Source: JABCZS01 sp041660525
Lineage (GTDB): Bacteria > Pseudomonadota > Gammaproteobacteria > JABCZS01
Assembly (NCBI GenBank): GCA_041660525.1
Contig: JBAZWD010000010.1
Location: 1-64,000, forward strand
DNA length: 64,000 bases
Reading direction: 5' to 3'
The notes beneath the pieces are model-generated. The model was given only the letters and a program-made list of their open reading frames with translations, had not been told where the DNA came from and did not search any database. The first letter of the stretch is position 1. Each line of letters begins with the position of its first letter. Shown one piece after another: positions 34,489 through 44,600 of the stretch. The position numbers and the translations under genes are program-made.

Positions 34489-37400
34489 ATGCTTAATGCA
34501 ATTATACAGTTTTCGCTTAATAATCGCTTATTGGTGGTGGCGTTTTCTTCATTGCTGCTGGTGTATGGCGTGTTTATTACTAGCAAATTGCCTGTAGATG
34601 TATTCCCTGATCTTAATCGTCCAACAGTGACCATTTTCACGGAGGCTGAAGGGTTAGCGCCAGAAGAAGTGGAAGCACTCGTGACATGGCCCATTGAAAC
34701 AGCAGTCAATGGCGCAACTTACGTGGAGCGCGTACGTTCAGCTTCTAGCATTGGGCTTTCGATTGTATGGGTGGAATTTGGTTGGGATACGGATATTTAC
34801 ATTGCCCGCCAAATTATCGCAGAAAAACTCCAGCAAACACAGGAAACGTTGCCACAAAATATTCGCCCTGTAATGGGACCGATTTCTTCCATTATGGGGG
34901 AAATCATGTTAGTAGGATTGACCAGCGAAAATCCTGAAATCAACAGTATGGAATTGCGAGATGCCGCTGAATGGGACATCCGAAATCGTCTCCTTTCAAT
35001 CGGTGGTATATCGCAGGTAACTGTGATCGGTGGTGATTTAAAACAATATCAGGTATTGGTTGATCCACAAAAACTCACAAATTATGGGTTAACGCTACAC
35101 GATGTTGAACAAACGATTCAAGGCTCAAACGTCAATGCAACAGGTGGATTTTTAATATCCGATTATCAAGAAGCCTTAATTCGCAACATCTCTCGTATAA
35201 GAACGCTTGATGATCTAGAAAAATCACCGTTGCCTCAAGATATTAATAATTCCACGCCGCTAACTCTGGGGCAGGTGGCGGAGATTAAATTCGGTGGACC
35301 ACTTGCTAAACGTGGAGATGCTAGCGTCAATGGCCAACCTGCCGTGATCCTCTCGGTGCAAAAGCAACCAGATGCAGATACAATTGAGCTGACAAAAAAA
35401 ATAGAGGCTGAACTTACAAATATCCAAAAAACTCTGCCTGAAGGAGTGACTATTCATGCAGATCTTTTCAAACAAGCAGATTTCATTGATCGTGCTATTT
35501 CCAATGTCGAAAAAGCTTTGCTTGATGGTGCAATCTTAGTCGCTATAGTGTTGTTTTTGTTCCTGCTTAATTTCCGTACTACTTTTATCACTCTCACTGC
35601 TATTCCTTTATCTTTTGTACTGACTGCAATCGTTTTCAAATTTTTTGATATGAGCATCAATACCATGACACTGGGTGGCTTGGCTATTGCCATTGGTGAA
35701 TTGGTGGACGATGCAATTGTGGATGTGGAAAATGTATTTCGTCGATTGCGCGAAAATCGTCACATTGCTAAGCCACGAAATCCACTGGTGGTAATTTATG
35801 AAGCGTCCAGCGAAGTGCGTAACTCTATAGTTTTTGCCACAATAATCGTGGTGTTAGTGTTTATCCCACTTTTTGCGATGAGCGGTATTGAAGGCCAAAT
35901 ATTTTTGCCCCTTGGCGTAGCATACATCGTATCAATCATTGCCTCGCTGTTTGTATCGTTAACAGTTACTCCAGCGCTTTGCTCTTATTTGTTGCCGCAT
36001 ATGAAGCGTATGCGCGATGAGCATGATAGTTGGCTGGTGCGAAAAATTAAAACAATACAAAACCGCATACTAGATTTTTCTTTCCAGCACAGCAAGCAAG
36101 TACTGACTATCGTTGCTACCCTAACAATCAGTGTGCTTGCCGTTGTGCCGTTTTTCGGGAAAGAATTTCTACCTCAATTTAATGAAGGTTCTGTAACAAT
36201 TAATTTGCTTACTCCACCAGGAACCAGTCTTGCTGAATCTAACCGAATCGGTACTATTGCTGAGAATCTTATTCATCAAGTGCCGGAAACCGTCAAAACG
36301 GGTAGACGTACCGGCCGTGCTGAACGCGATGATCATGCTGAAGGTATCCATTCAAGCGATATTGAAGTGGAACTTAAAGAGTCCAAACGTTCCCGAGCTA
36401 CAATTCTAGCCGATATCCGAACAAGGTTAGATGAGATCCCTGGGGTTGCCGTCAATATTGGCCAACCTATTTCCCATCGCATCGATCATATGATGAGCGG
36501 TATACGTGCTCAAATTGCCATTAAATTGTTTGGCGAAGATCTGGACACGCTCCGCGTTAAAGCCGAAGAAATTAGGCAAGTCATGAGTGAAGTGGAAGGT
36601 GTAGTGGATCTTTCTGTCGAGAAACAGGTACTGATTCCACAGGTACATGTGATATTTGATCGTGAAAAGGCCGCCACCTATGGCCTGCTTTCTGGTGAAG
36701 CAGCGGAATATGCTGAACTTGCCATGCAAGGTAAAACTATAGGACAAGTAGTCAATGGACAGCGCACATATGATATTGCCATGCGCTTAACGGATGCTGC
36801 ACGTACCGATATAGATGCTATTAAACAGATCCCAGTGGACACTAAAAACGGAAACGTAGTACCGCTTCAAGCCATCGCCAGCATACAGGAGGCGAAAGGT
36901 CCGAATATCATCAACCGTGAGAATGCACAGCGCCGTATCGTGATCCAGGCAAATGTGTCAGAGCGTGATTTGGTTGGCGTGGTAGAGAAGGTACGTACTA
37001 AAGTAGATAGTCAAGTGCATTTGCCACAAGGCTATTACATTACTTATAGCGGCCAGTTTGAAAGCCAGGCCAGCGCCTCACGAATGATTTTCCTTTTAAG
37101 TATATTCTCATTAGCAGGTATATTTCTTGTATTGTTTGCTTACTTTAAAAGTGCAAATCTTGCTTTGCAAGTAATGATTTCTATACCGCTAGCCTTCATT
37201 GGCGCAGTAATCGGCGTATGGCTTTCAGGTGGAATATTTTCCATTGCGACAATGGTGGGATTTGTCACCCTAACTGGTATTGCAACACGTAATGGTATAA
37301 TGATGATCGCACATTATTTACATTTGATGAAGCATGAGGGCGAACACTTTGATCTGAAAATGATTTATCGCGGTACATCAGAACGTATCATTCCCGTGCT

Positions 37401-37611
37401 AATGACAGCTCTCACTGCGGCACTTGCGCTAACTCCGCTGATTATCGCGGCTGATGAGCCGGGGCGAGAAATTTTACATCCTGTCGCCGTGGTAATTTTC
37501 TGTGGATTATTTTCTAGTACGTTTCTTGATTTTACGGTTCGCCCTCTTGTTTTTTGGATGTTTGGCAGAAAGGCTATCCAGAAGTTATTTCCAGATGCAC
37601 TTACAATATAA
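34489..37611 (+). CDS. CzcA-type RND heavy-metal efflux pump
   Basis: This 1040-residue inner-membrane pump of the HME-RND class is driven by protons. It has 12 helices with two large periplasmic loops. The helix-4 signature is AIGELVDDAIVDVENVFRRL, with two acidic residues as in the divalent-metal (Czc/Cnr) types; CusA has a different motif. It follows the adaptor gene by 2 bases. Substrate (Zn, Co, Cd or Ni) cannot be fixed from sequence. Confidence 0.93.
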   Translation: MLNAIIQFSLNNRLLVVAFSSLLLVYGVFITSKLPVDVFPDLNRPTVTIFTEAEGLAPEEVEALVTWPIETAVNGATYVERVRSASSIGLSIVWVEFGWDTDIYIARQIIAEKLQQTQETLPQNIRPVMGPISSIMGEIMLVGLTSENPEINSMELRDAAEWDIRNRLLSIGGISQVTVIGGDLKQYQVLVDPQKLTNYGLTLHDVEQTIQGSNVNATGGFLISDYQEALIRNISRIRTLDDLEKSPLPQDINNSTPLTLGQVAEIKFGGPLAKRGDASVNGQPAVILSVQKQPDADTIELTKKIEAELTNIQKTLPEGVTIHADLFKQADFIDRAISNVEKALLDGAILVAIVLFLFLLNFRTTFITLTAIPLSFVLTAIVFKFFDMSINTMTLGGLAIAIGELVDDAIVDVENVFRRLRENRHIAKPRNPLVVIYEASSEVRNSIVFATIIVVLVFIPLFAMSGIEGQIFLPLGVAYIVSIIASLFVSLTVTPALCSYLLPHMKRMRDEHDSWLVRKIKTIQNRILDFSFQHSKQVLTIVATLTISVLAVVPFFGKEFLPQFNEGSVTINLLTPPGTSLAESNRIGTIAENLIHQVPETVKTGRRTGRAERDDHAEGIHSSDIEVELKESKRSRATILADIRTRLDEIPGVAVNIGQPISHRIDHMMSGIRAQIAIKLFGEDLDTLRVKAEEIRQVMSEVEGVVDLSVEKQVLIPQVHVIFDREKAATYGLLSGEAAEYAELAMQGKTIGQVVNGQRTYDIAMRLTDAARTDIDAIKQIPVDTKNGNVVPLQAIASIQEAKGPNIINRENAQRRIVIQANVSERDLVGVVEKVRTKVDSQVHLPQGYYITYSGQFESQASASRMIFLLSIFSLAGIFLVLFAYFKSANLALQVMISIPLAFIGAVIGVWLSGGIFSIATMVGFVTLTGIATRNGIMMIAHYLHLMKHEGEHFDLKMIYRGTSERIIPVLMTALTAALALTPLIIAADEPGREILHPVAVVIFCGLFSSTFLDFTVRPLVFWMFGRKAIQKLFPDALTI

Positions 37612-37769
37612 ATAAGAAATGGAAATGCGTGAATTAATAATTCTTTATGATATTCAACATTTTTTATCAAATTAATTTATAGAAATTACGCAAAATATTT
37701 TAAGGGATATTTTTTTTATTTACGTAATATATGTAAAGAACATTGTGAAATTTTAATAAAGGATTTACC

Positions 37770-37991
37770 ATGAAGAAAATACTAATTTTATTAGCAAGTG
37801 CTACATTGATAATTACGACCTCTGCTTTTGCTGACTTCCATGAGAAAATAAAACGTAAGGCCAACCATCCTACACCAAGTCATGAATCCTCACAAATGCA
37901 GCTGAAAGAAGACGCCTCTATAAAGCGTGAGAACGACACCAATGATAAACCTGCTGCGCAGAACTTAGCCAAAAAGAATAAATTCTATTAA
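37770..37991 (+). CDS. Small secreted charged protein
   Basis: This 73-residue protein has a clear signal peptide (cleavage after SAFA, residue 21). A short hydrophilic mature part is rich in Lys, Glu and His (FHEKIKRKANHPTPSHESSQMQ). AAAGGA precedes the ATG. It lies between the efflux pump and the copper genes, so it may be a periplasmic metal helper. Function is unknown. Confidence 0.6.
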   Translation: MKKILILLASATLIITTSAFADFHEKIKRKANHPTPSHESSQMQLKEDASIKRENDTNDKPAAQNLAKKNKFY

Positions 37992-38007
37992 AGAATAGAT
38001 GCTTTTT

Positions 38008-38478
38008 CTATTGGATCGGAACTGTGACAAGCATTCCCGCTTCAGAATGACCAGGTAGATCACATGAAAAAACCACTGGGCCGGTACCATGAAATTTCCA
38101 AACAATTTCTTTTTTTTCTCCTGGTTTAAGGGGTGCTGTGTCATGATCAGTGTGTTCCATATTTGGCATTTGGCGCATCATCTCGCGATGCATTTTTTGC
38201 GTATTTTCATCACTAATTGAAAACTCATGATTAATTTTCCCATTATTAATGACATTGAATTGAATGACTTCTTTATCTTTAATTACCCCAATTTCTGGTT
38301 CAAATTGTATTTTCATTGTGTCATTAAGAGTGACATTAATAATTCTATCAGGAGTATCCGTTGTCAATTCCCCAACAGAAGAATGTGGATCACTTGGGCT
38401 ACACCAGGCATTTAAACTTATAGAAAAAAGCAATGCAATGAATAAACATGGTAATTTAGCTTTATTTTTTACTAACAT
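38008..38478 (-). CDS. Periplasmic cupredoxin
   Basis: This 156-residue secreted protein has a cupredoxin domain (about 50-155). The type 1 copper ligands are His in INHEFS and Cys, His and Met in FSCDLPGHSEAGM. A Met/His-rich loop lies between (MHREMMRQMPNMEHTDHD). It probably carries copper or electrons for the adjacent multicopper oxidase, with which it shares a strand and a 17-bp gap. Confidence 0.9.
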   Translation of the reverse strand: MLVKNKAKLPCLFIALLFSISLNAWCSPSDPHSSVGELTTDTPDRIINVTLNDTMKIQFEPEIGVIKDKEVIQFNVINNGKINHEFSISDENTQKMHREMMRQMPNMEHTDHDTAPLKPGEKKEIVWKFHGTGPVVFSCDLPGHSEAGMLVTVPIQ

Positions 38479-38495
38479 ATATCTCTCCAGTTTTA

Positions 38496-41393
38496 TTAAA
38501 ACAATACAGACAGTCCAAACGTTAATGAATTAACTATAGTATCTTCATTAGCTGCTTCAAAAAAATCACTGGTTTCCCCGTAACTTTGTTCATGCTCAAA
38601 TTCCATAAAAATATCTAGCCCTGGCATAAGACGGTAAAAAGGTCTTATCAAATAACGCATTTGATTTAAGCCGCTACCAATTTCAGCTTCTGGAACTGCA
38701 CTAGATGCTAAAATACTTCGAACGCCAGCCCTTAAAAAGAAATTATTGGTAATTTGTGTATCGCGCGACAATTCCACATCCAATTTAGCACTTCCGCTAT
38801 GATAATATAGTCGTGCATTAACATCTATGAAATAAGGTACTAGCCCTTCAATACCTGCACCAGGCTGCCAATATGGGGTATGCGCAGGGCGATAAAAATA
38901 ATTAGCGCCGGCTTTAACTGCCCAAAATTGACTAATGAGTCGCCAGTAAAAAACATCTATATCAGCATTTTCTACGATGCCGTCATTTAATTCAGCATCA
39001 TTGATAAATAGTTCCAATTTATTATAATCAGGACCGTATAAGCCTTTATAATTAAGACGTTGTATATTATTAAAAGGATCTGCACCCACATCTAAGAAAG
39101 AAGAAAGATATAATCCTTTAGGATGAGCCATAGGATGCATCACCATATCCATATCAATGGGCCTTACCTCATCAACTCTGACAATGGGCCGATTATAATA
39201 ATTTGTTTCTTCCACGATATTCTGCGGCATTGCTTCCGCTTTAGTTATTTCAATTAAACTCGAATATTGAAACACGCGTGACATACCTGTTTCCATATGA
39301 TAGAGAAAATGACAGTGAAAAAACCATTGTCCACTGGCATCTGTATCAATATCTGTTGTGACTGTGGCACCAGGTGCAACATCAATAGTATGTAGTAATG
39401 GATCAAAAGCACCATGTCCATTACGTAAAATAAACCAATGTCCATGGATATGCATAGGATGATGCATCATGGAATTATTTGTAAAAATAATCCGATATCT
39501 TTTAGCGGGATCTAATACGATAGGTGGTGCATTATAAGCAGGAACGCCATTAATAAACCAAATAAACCTTTCCATGTAGCCAAATAATTCCATTTGAATA
39601 ATTCCATCCACAGGAAGATCGGGATCATTAGTGGGAATAGCAGCAGATAAATTTTGATATTTTGTGCCAGTTGTGTTGATATTGAGTAAATCCTGGTTGG
39701 CTGGCAACATTCTATCTCCTATGATGCTAGGTTCTATCGGCATCGTCATAGCATTCATGGCCATACTAGAGCCCATCATATTCATATTATGATTACTCAT
39801 CCCCATAGCATTATTCATATTACTCATGGGCGCCATCTGATCCCTTGACATTGAATGATCCATTTTCATCGTATCTATGGGAGGATTAGAAGTAGATGTA
39901 TTATTCATAGAAGCGTGGCTTGTATCTTGAGTGGGTGAATTATTAGGATCTGTTTTTGTTGCTGGTTGAGAGTTAGTTTTTCCCATGTTCATTATAGAAG
40001 GATCAGACTTCATTGAAGAAGAGGACATTTGCATATCAGACATTGAATTAGATGAGGGTGTATTTTGCATCATTGAATGCGAGTTCATATTATCCATAGG
40101 AACGTTTTGGTTCATAGACATTGAGGGATCCATTTTCATCGTATCTGTGGGAGGGGTAGATGGAGTTGAGATACTATTAGGCGCTGCATTTGGTGAAGAA
40201 GGCGGATTAGTATTCTCCATATGCATCATGGCGTGATCTAGGTTCATTGAGGAAGGCGTCATTTGCATAGAAGGCATTGAATGCGAATTCATATTAGGAT
40301 TCATAGTGGATGCCATCATATTTTGCATCATTTCACGTGTCACTGGTAAAGGTTCTGGGAAAGGAACAACATCTTTATAATTAACGGTCTGTTGAGATTC
40401 GGTGATCAATGCCCCATAAGCGGCTCCTAATGTATCAGCAGATTCCGCATAAATAATGTAGGGATTATCTTCTTTTATCTCGACCAAGACATCATATGTT
40501 TCACCAGAGCCAATAGTGAAATCATCAATCACATATGGTTCTACATCATTGCCTTGTACATGCACTATTTTTAGAGTGGTTCCAGGTATTTTTACTCGAA
40601 AAATCGTACTGCCACCTGCACCAATAAATCTTAACCGCACAATGTCGCCTACCGTGACAGGAGCTGTCCAAGGAGAGGTATTGGGTCGGCCATTCAGTAA
40701 AAAAGCATCATAAGCGACATCGCTGATATCATAAATACCCATTCGCATCTGCTGCATCATTTTATAATCGTTAACTAAATTTTGTTTTTCTGCTGTGTCA
40801 GCCTTAGAATAATCTCGAATAAAACGTACAAGAGAAGGTTGTAATGGGAAACGCGGTGAATAATAATCGCCAGCTTTTTTTAAATTTTTTAAAATATTGT
40901 TTGGATGAGTATTGCTCCAATCTGATAATACTACCACATAGTCTTTAGTATATTGATACTCAGTATTTTTTTTAGGATCGATGATAAATGCACCGTAAAG
41001 TCCTTGTTGTTCTTGAAGGCCCGCATGTGCATGATACCAATAGGTGCCCGATTGCTCTAAGGTAAAATGGTATTGAAACATTTCACCGGGTTGAATACCC
41101 TTTTGAGTCACGCCTAAAACACCATCCATTTGCCAAGGTACCAGCATGCCATGCCAATGAATAGCCGTTTCTTCATCTAATTCATTATAAACGTTGATGG
41201 TAACTTCATCGCCTTCTTCAAAATGTAGTTTAGGTGCTGGAATTTGATTATTCACTGAAATTGCTTTGCGTGTTTCTCCTGCAAATTCAACTTCTTTATA
41301 TTCCACTACTAAATCTATGGTATGAGCAGCAGCAAATATATAGGAGCTAAAAAAAATAGCTCCCAATAATATTATTATGCGTTTTATCATCAT
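38496..41393 (-). CDS. CopA-CopB fusion: multicopper oxidase plus outer-membrane barrel
   Basis: This is a 965-residue protein. After a signal peptide (to about 22) come cupredoxin domains with the copper motifs HWHG (79-82), WYHAHAG (119-125), HHPMHIHGH (644-652) and HCHFLYHMETGM (693-704). A Met-rich insert of about 200 residues (354-553) splits the second and third domains. From about 755 the chain becomes a CopB-like beta-barrel that ends in Phe, as outer-membrane proteins do. CopA and CopB are normally separate genes. It should oxidise Cu(I) in the periplasm while tied to the outer membrane. Confidence 0.88.
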   Translation of the reverse strand: MMIKRIIILLGAIFFSSYIFAAAHTIDLVVEYKEVEFAGETRKAISVNNQIPAPKLHFEEGDEVTINVYNELDEETAIHWHGMLVPWQMDGVLGVTQKGIQPGEMFQYHFTLEQSGTYWYHAHAGLQEQQGLYGAFIIDPKKNTEYQYTKDYVVVLSDWSNTHPNNILKNLKKAGDYYSPRFPLQPSLVRFIRDYSKADTAEKQNLVNDYKMMQQMRMGIYDISDVAYDAFLLNGRPNTSPWTAPVTVGDIVRLRFIGAGGSTIFRVKIPGTTLKIVHVQGNDVEPYVIDDFTIGSGETYDVLVEIKEDNPYIIYAESADTLGAAYGALITESQQTVNYKDVVPFPEPLPVTREMMQNMMASTMNPNMNSHSMPSMQMTPSSMNLDHAMMHMENTNPPSSPNAAPNSISTPSTPPTDTMKMDPSMSMNQNVPMDNMNSHSMMQNTPSSNSMSDMQMSSSSMKSDPSIMNMGKTNSQPATKTDPNNSPTQDTSHASMNNTSTSNPPIDTMKMDHSMSRDQMAPMSNMNNAMGMSNHNMNMMGSSMAMNAMTMPIEPSIIGDRMLPANQDLLNINTTGTKYQNLSAAIPTNDPDLPVDGIIQMELFGYMERFIWFINGVPAYNAPPIVLDPAKRYRIIFTNNSMMHHPMHIHGHWFILRNGHGAFDPLLHTIDVAPGATVTTDIDTDASGQWFFHCHFLYHMETGMSRVFQYSSLIEITKAEAMPQNIVEETNYYNRPIVRVDEVRPIDMDMVMHPMAHPKGLYLSSFLDVGADPFNNIQRLNYKGLYGPDYNKLELFINDAELNDGIVENADIDVFYWRLISQFWAVKAGANYFYRPAHTPYWQPGAGIEGLVPYFIDVNARLYYHSGSAKLDVELSRDTQITNNFFLRAGVRSILASSAVPEAEIGSGLNQMRYLIRPFYRLMPGLDIFMEFEHEQSYGETSDFFEAANEDTIVNSLTFGLSVLF

Positions 41394-42254
41394 TTATTTT
41401 ACCATGATACCAAATGGTACAAAAATTTCTTTACCATTTATTTTTACTTGTGCAAAAAGTTTAATAAAACCTGGTTTATCTGATTCAATGTGAAATTTCA
41501 GTACGGGTCCGCCTCTGTCTGTTGCTTTCGTGGGTTCTTTCCCCATTGGGTGAATATGCACGATAGTTTTCATATCATCCGAAAAAGCAACAATATGTGC
41601 AAAAGCACCCATAATCGGCTCTAAATCGTGAACTGGTTTACCGTTTAAATCAGTAATAGTGATTAGCCCTGTATTGGTTTGTTTTGCTTTCAAATCATCT
41701 TTTTCAAAAGAAAGTTGAAACTGATAATCATTCACCGTATTTTTCATTACAACATTTTGGTTGATACTGGATTTTGTTTGTTCCCCTAAGGAAACTTCTG
41801 TGACTACATATTCTTCTTTATGTGTAGCGAGTGGAAATAAATCAGCCCAAACATAATATTGTCCTTTCTTTTTAGGATCCCATTCAAATTGATAAAGACC
41901 TGGTTCTTTTAATGGGCGCGGATGAACATGGCTGTAATCTTCTAATGTATTATCGATAATTAATAAATGAATTTTTTCAGTATGTACTTCTTTAAGATCC
42001 TCTAAGCGCACAGGCTTATTGTCTTTTATTTGGGTTAGCTTGATTTGCCATTGATTACTCTGTCCGCTCACGGGATTAACATCAATTTTTATAGTGGGTG
42101 TTGCAGGTGAGGATTCTTGAGATGCATGTGATGCGTGATCCTCTACCATGCTATGCCCATGGTGGTGATCATGCTCATTTTCCTCGCTAGCATAGACAGA
42201 ATAAGTTAAGATCATAAATAGAAAAGATAAACTCCAGGCAATCACTTTTTTCAT
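41394..42254 (-). CDS. Periplasmic His-rich copper-associated protein
   Basis: The protein is 286 residues when started at the Met at 42254, which has GAGG upstream and gives a clean signal peptide (to about residue 22). The mature N-terminus is very His-rich (HDHHHGHSMVEDHASHASQ). Two beta-rich domains follow with ligand-like strings (DYSHVHPRPL and TIVHIHPMGK). It lies directly upstream of the copA-copB fusion on the same strand and probably stores or delivers copper. Confidence 0.75.
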   Translation of the reverse strand: MKKVIAWSLSFLFMILTYSVYASEENEHDHHHGHSMVEDHASHASQESSPATPTIKIDVNPVSGQSNQWQIKLTQIKDNKPVRLEDLKEVHTEKIHLLIIDNTLEDYSHVHPRPLKEPGLYQFEWDPKKKGQYYVWADLFPLATHKEEYVVTEVSLGEQTKSSINQNVVMKNTVNDYQFQLSFEKDDLKAKQTNTGLITITDLNGKPVHDLEPIMGAFAHIVAFSDDMKTIVHIHPMGKEPTKATDRGGPVLKFHIESDKPGFIKLFAQVKINGKEIFVPFGIMVK

Positions 42255-42421
42255 TGCAAACCTCATGATAAGTTATAAAATTAACATTATGTTAACGCAC
42301 ACATATATCAACTGCATTATGCACTATAATTTTTCTAGATCAATGCTTTTGCCCATGGCGAGGATATTGCTGTTTATTCAATTAGAATTTTGATGAAGTC
42401 TTTTACAATTAGGCACTATTA

Positions 42422-44584
42422 ATGAACGCTACACACAATATTCAAGAAAAAAAATATGTTTGCCCAATGCACCTGGAAGTAATCTCAGATAAACCAGGCA
42501 ATTGCCCAAAATGTGGCATGGCGTTGGAGCCCAGAATTATTTCATTAAAAGAAACATTTAATGTTGAGCTAACAGATATGTCTCAACGATTTTGGATTAG
42601 TGTCATTTTGACGATACCGCTTTTAATTATTTCTATGGGCGTGCATATCCCGGTCCTTTCTTCTTTGATCCAATTGATTCCACCACGTCTTTCTTCTTGG
42701 ATACAATTTATATTAGCAACGCCCGTGATTTTTTGGTGTGGATGGCCTCTTCTAAAAAAAGGAGTGGATTCAATCATAAAACAACATTTGAATATGTTTA
42801 CGTTAATTACTTTAGGTATGAGTGTCGCTTATTTTTTCAGTACTTTCGCATTATTATTCCCCAATTTTTTTCCAGCTAATTTTCATGGTCTACATGGAGA
42901 AGTAGATCTCTATTTTGAGGTTGCTGCAGCAATTACGGCGTTAGTACTAATGGGACAAGTTTTAGAGTTGAGAGGACGTCAACAGACCAGCTCTGCTCTG
43001 CGTGCTTTGTTAAACTTAGCTCCCGCTACAGCAACCCAAATAACAGCTAGTGGAACAATGAAGATAATTCCTTTAGAAGAAATACAAATAAAAGATCATC
43101 TGCGTGTTCGCCCTGGAGAAAAAGTGCCTGTCGATGGTGTCATTATTGAGGGTCATAGCACATTAGATGAATCGATGATAACCGGCGAATCCATCCCAGT
43201 TGAAAAAGGGATAGGCGCTAAAGTTATCGGCGCAACCATCAATCAATCCGGAAGTTTTGTCATGGAAGCTGAACATGTGGGGAATGAAACCATGCTTGCA
43301 CAAATTGTGCAATTAGTTTCTGAGGCGCAGCATTCACGTGCACCTATCCAACGCCTGGCAGATCTCGTTTCTGGTTATTTTGTGCCTATTGTTATTATTA
43401 TTGCAATACTTACTTTTCTTGTATGGTCATTTTTTATTCCTCATCCATCTATGACGTATGGCCTCATTTCTGCAATCTCTGTTCTTATTATTGCTTGCCC
43501 CTGTGCATTAGGACTTGCAACCCCCATGTCAATCACTGTGGGCATAGGACGTGGCGCACAGGCAGGCATATTAATAAAAAATGCTGAAAGCTTAGAGCAA
43601 TTTGAAAAAATAAATGCGCTAGTGATAGATAAAACTGGCACCCTCACCTTAGGCAAACCCATGCTCAATAAAATAATTCCCACATCAGACCTCGATGAAA
43701 ATAAAATTTTATTTTTGGCAGCAAGTCTGGAAAGCAATAGCGAGCATCCTTTAGCAAATGCAATTGTTAGCGCGGCTAACCAGAAAAAAATTCATTTACA
43801 AACGCCAAGTGAATTTAAAGCTGAAATAGGACAAGGTATCACGGGAATTATTGACGGTAATCAAGTCGCATTAGGAAATATGAAATTGCTCCATTTACTT
43901 AATATTGAAGCAGGAGTACTTGCTTCTAGCGCAGATGAATTACGCAGCAATGGGGAAACCGTGATGTTTGTAGTATTTAATCATAACATTGTGGGCCTAA
44001 TAAGTGTTTCCGATCCGATAAAAGATTCTACGCCTGCTGCCTTAAAAGCATTACGCAAGGAAGGAATTCATATTATCATGGTCACTGGTGATAATAAAAT
44101 TACTGCTAATGCAATCGGTAAAAAATTAGGAATCACTGAAATTGAAGCCGATATTTTACCTCAAAAAAAGAATGAAATAATAAAAAATCTACAAAAGAAA
44201 GGATATATTGTTGCCATGGCAGGTGATGGCATTAATGATGCGCCTGCATTAGCCGCGGCTGATATAGGGATTGCCATGGGTACAGGTACCGATATTGCTA
44301 TAAAAAGTGCAGGTATTACTTTAATCAAAGGTGATTTAATGGGAATAGTGCGCGCCCGAATTCTCAGTAAAAATGTAATGCAAAATATTCGTCAGAATCT
44401 TTTTTTAGCTTTTATCTATAATTTGCTTTGTATTCCTATTGCGGCAGGAATACTTTATCCTTGGACTGGTTTACTATTAAATCCCATGTTTGGTGCTGCC
44501 ACGATGAGTTTGAGTTCAATTTCTGTTATTGGCAATGCACTGCGGTTACGTGGGATATCATTTAGTTCTGAGAAGATTGATTAA
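42422..44584 (+). CDS. copA: Copper-translocating P1B-type ATPase
   Basis: This 720-residue inner-membrane copper exporter has an N-terminal heavy-metal binding domain of the YVCPMHLEV...CPKCGMALEP type in place of HMA repeats. Then come eight helices, the TGESIPV actuator, the CPC motif in IACPCALGLATP, DKTGTLT (phosphorylated Asp) and the MAGDGINDAPAL hinge. It pumps Cu(I) to the periplasm, where the oxidase system can act. It is divergent from the His-rich gene. Confidence 0.95.
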   Translation: MNATHNIQEKKYVCPMHLEVISDKPGNCPKCGMALEPRIISLKETFNVELTDMSQRFWISVILTIPLLIISMGVHIPVLSSLIQLIPPRLSSWIQFILATPVIFWCGWPLLKKGVDSIIKQHLNMFTLITLGMSVAYFFSTFALLFPNFFPANFHGLHGEVDLYFEVAAAITALVLMGQVLELRGRQQTSSALRALLNLAPATATQITASGTMKIIPLEEIQIKDHLRVRPGEKVPVDGVIIEGHSTLDESMITGESIPVEKGIGAKVIGATINQSGSFVMEAEHVGNETMLAQIVQLVSEAQHSRAPIQRLADLVSGYFVPIVIIIAILTFLVWSFFIPHPSMTYGLISAISVLIIACPCALGLATPMSITVGIGRGAQAGILIKNAESLEQFEKINALVIDKTGTLTLGKPMLNKIIPTSDLDENKILFLAASLESNSEHPLANAIVSAANQKKIHLQTPSEFKAEIGQGITGIIDGNQVALGNMKLLHLLNIEAGVLASSADELRSNGETVMFVVFNHNIVGLISVSDPIKDSTPAALKALRKEGIHIIMVTGDNKITANAIGKKLGITEIEADILPQKKNEIIKNLQKKGYIVAMAGDGINDAPALAAADIGIAMGTGTDIAIKSAGITLIKGDLMGIVRARILSKNVMQNIRQNLFLAFIYNLLCIPIAAGILYPWTGLLLNPMFGAATMSLSSISVIGNALRLRGISFSSEKID

Positions 44585-44600
44585 AAGCGAGAGACTAATT

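Noticed and set aside
39740..40330. Tandem repeats considered as a CRISPR or VNTR array
   Set aside because: The repeats are the coding sequence of the Met-rich insert of the CopA-CopB fusion. They are imperfect and have no unique spacers of even length.
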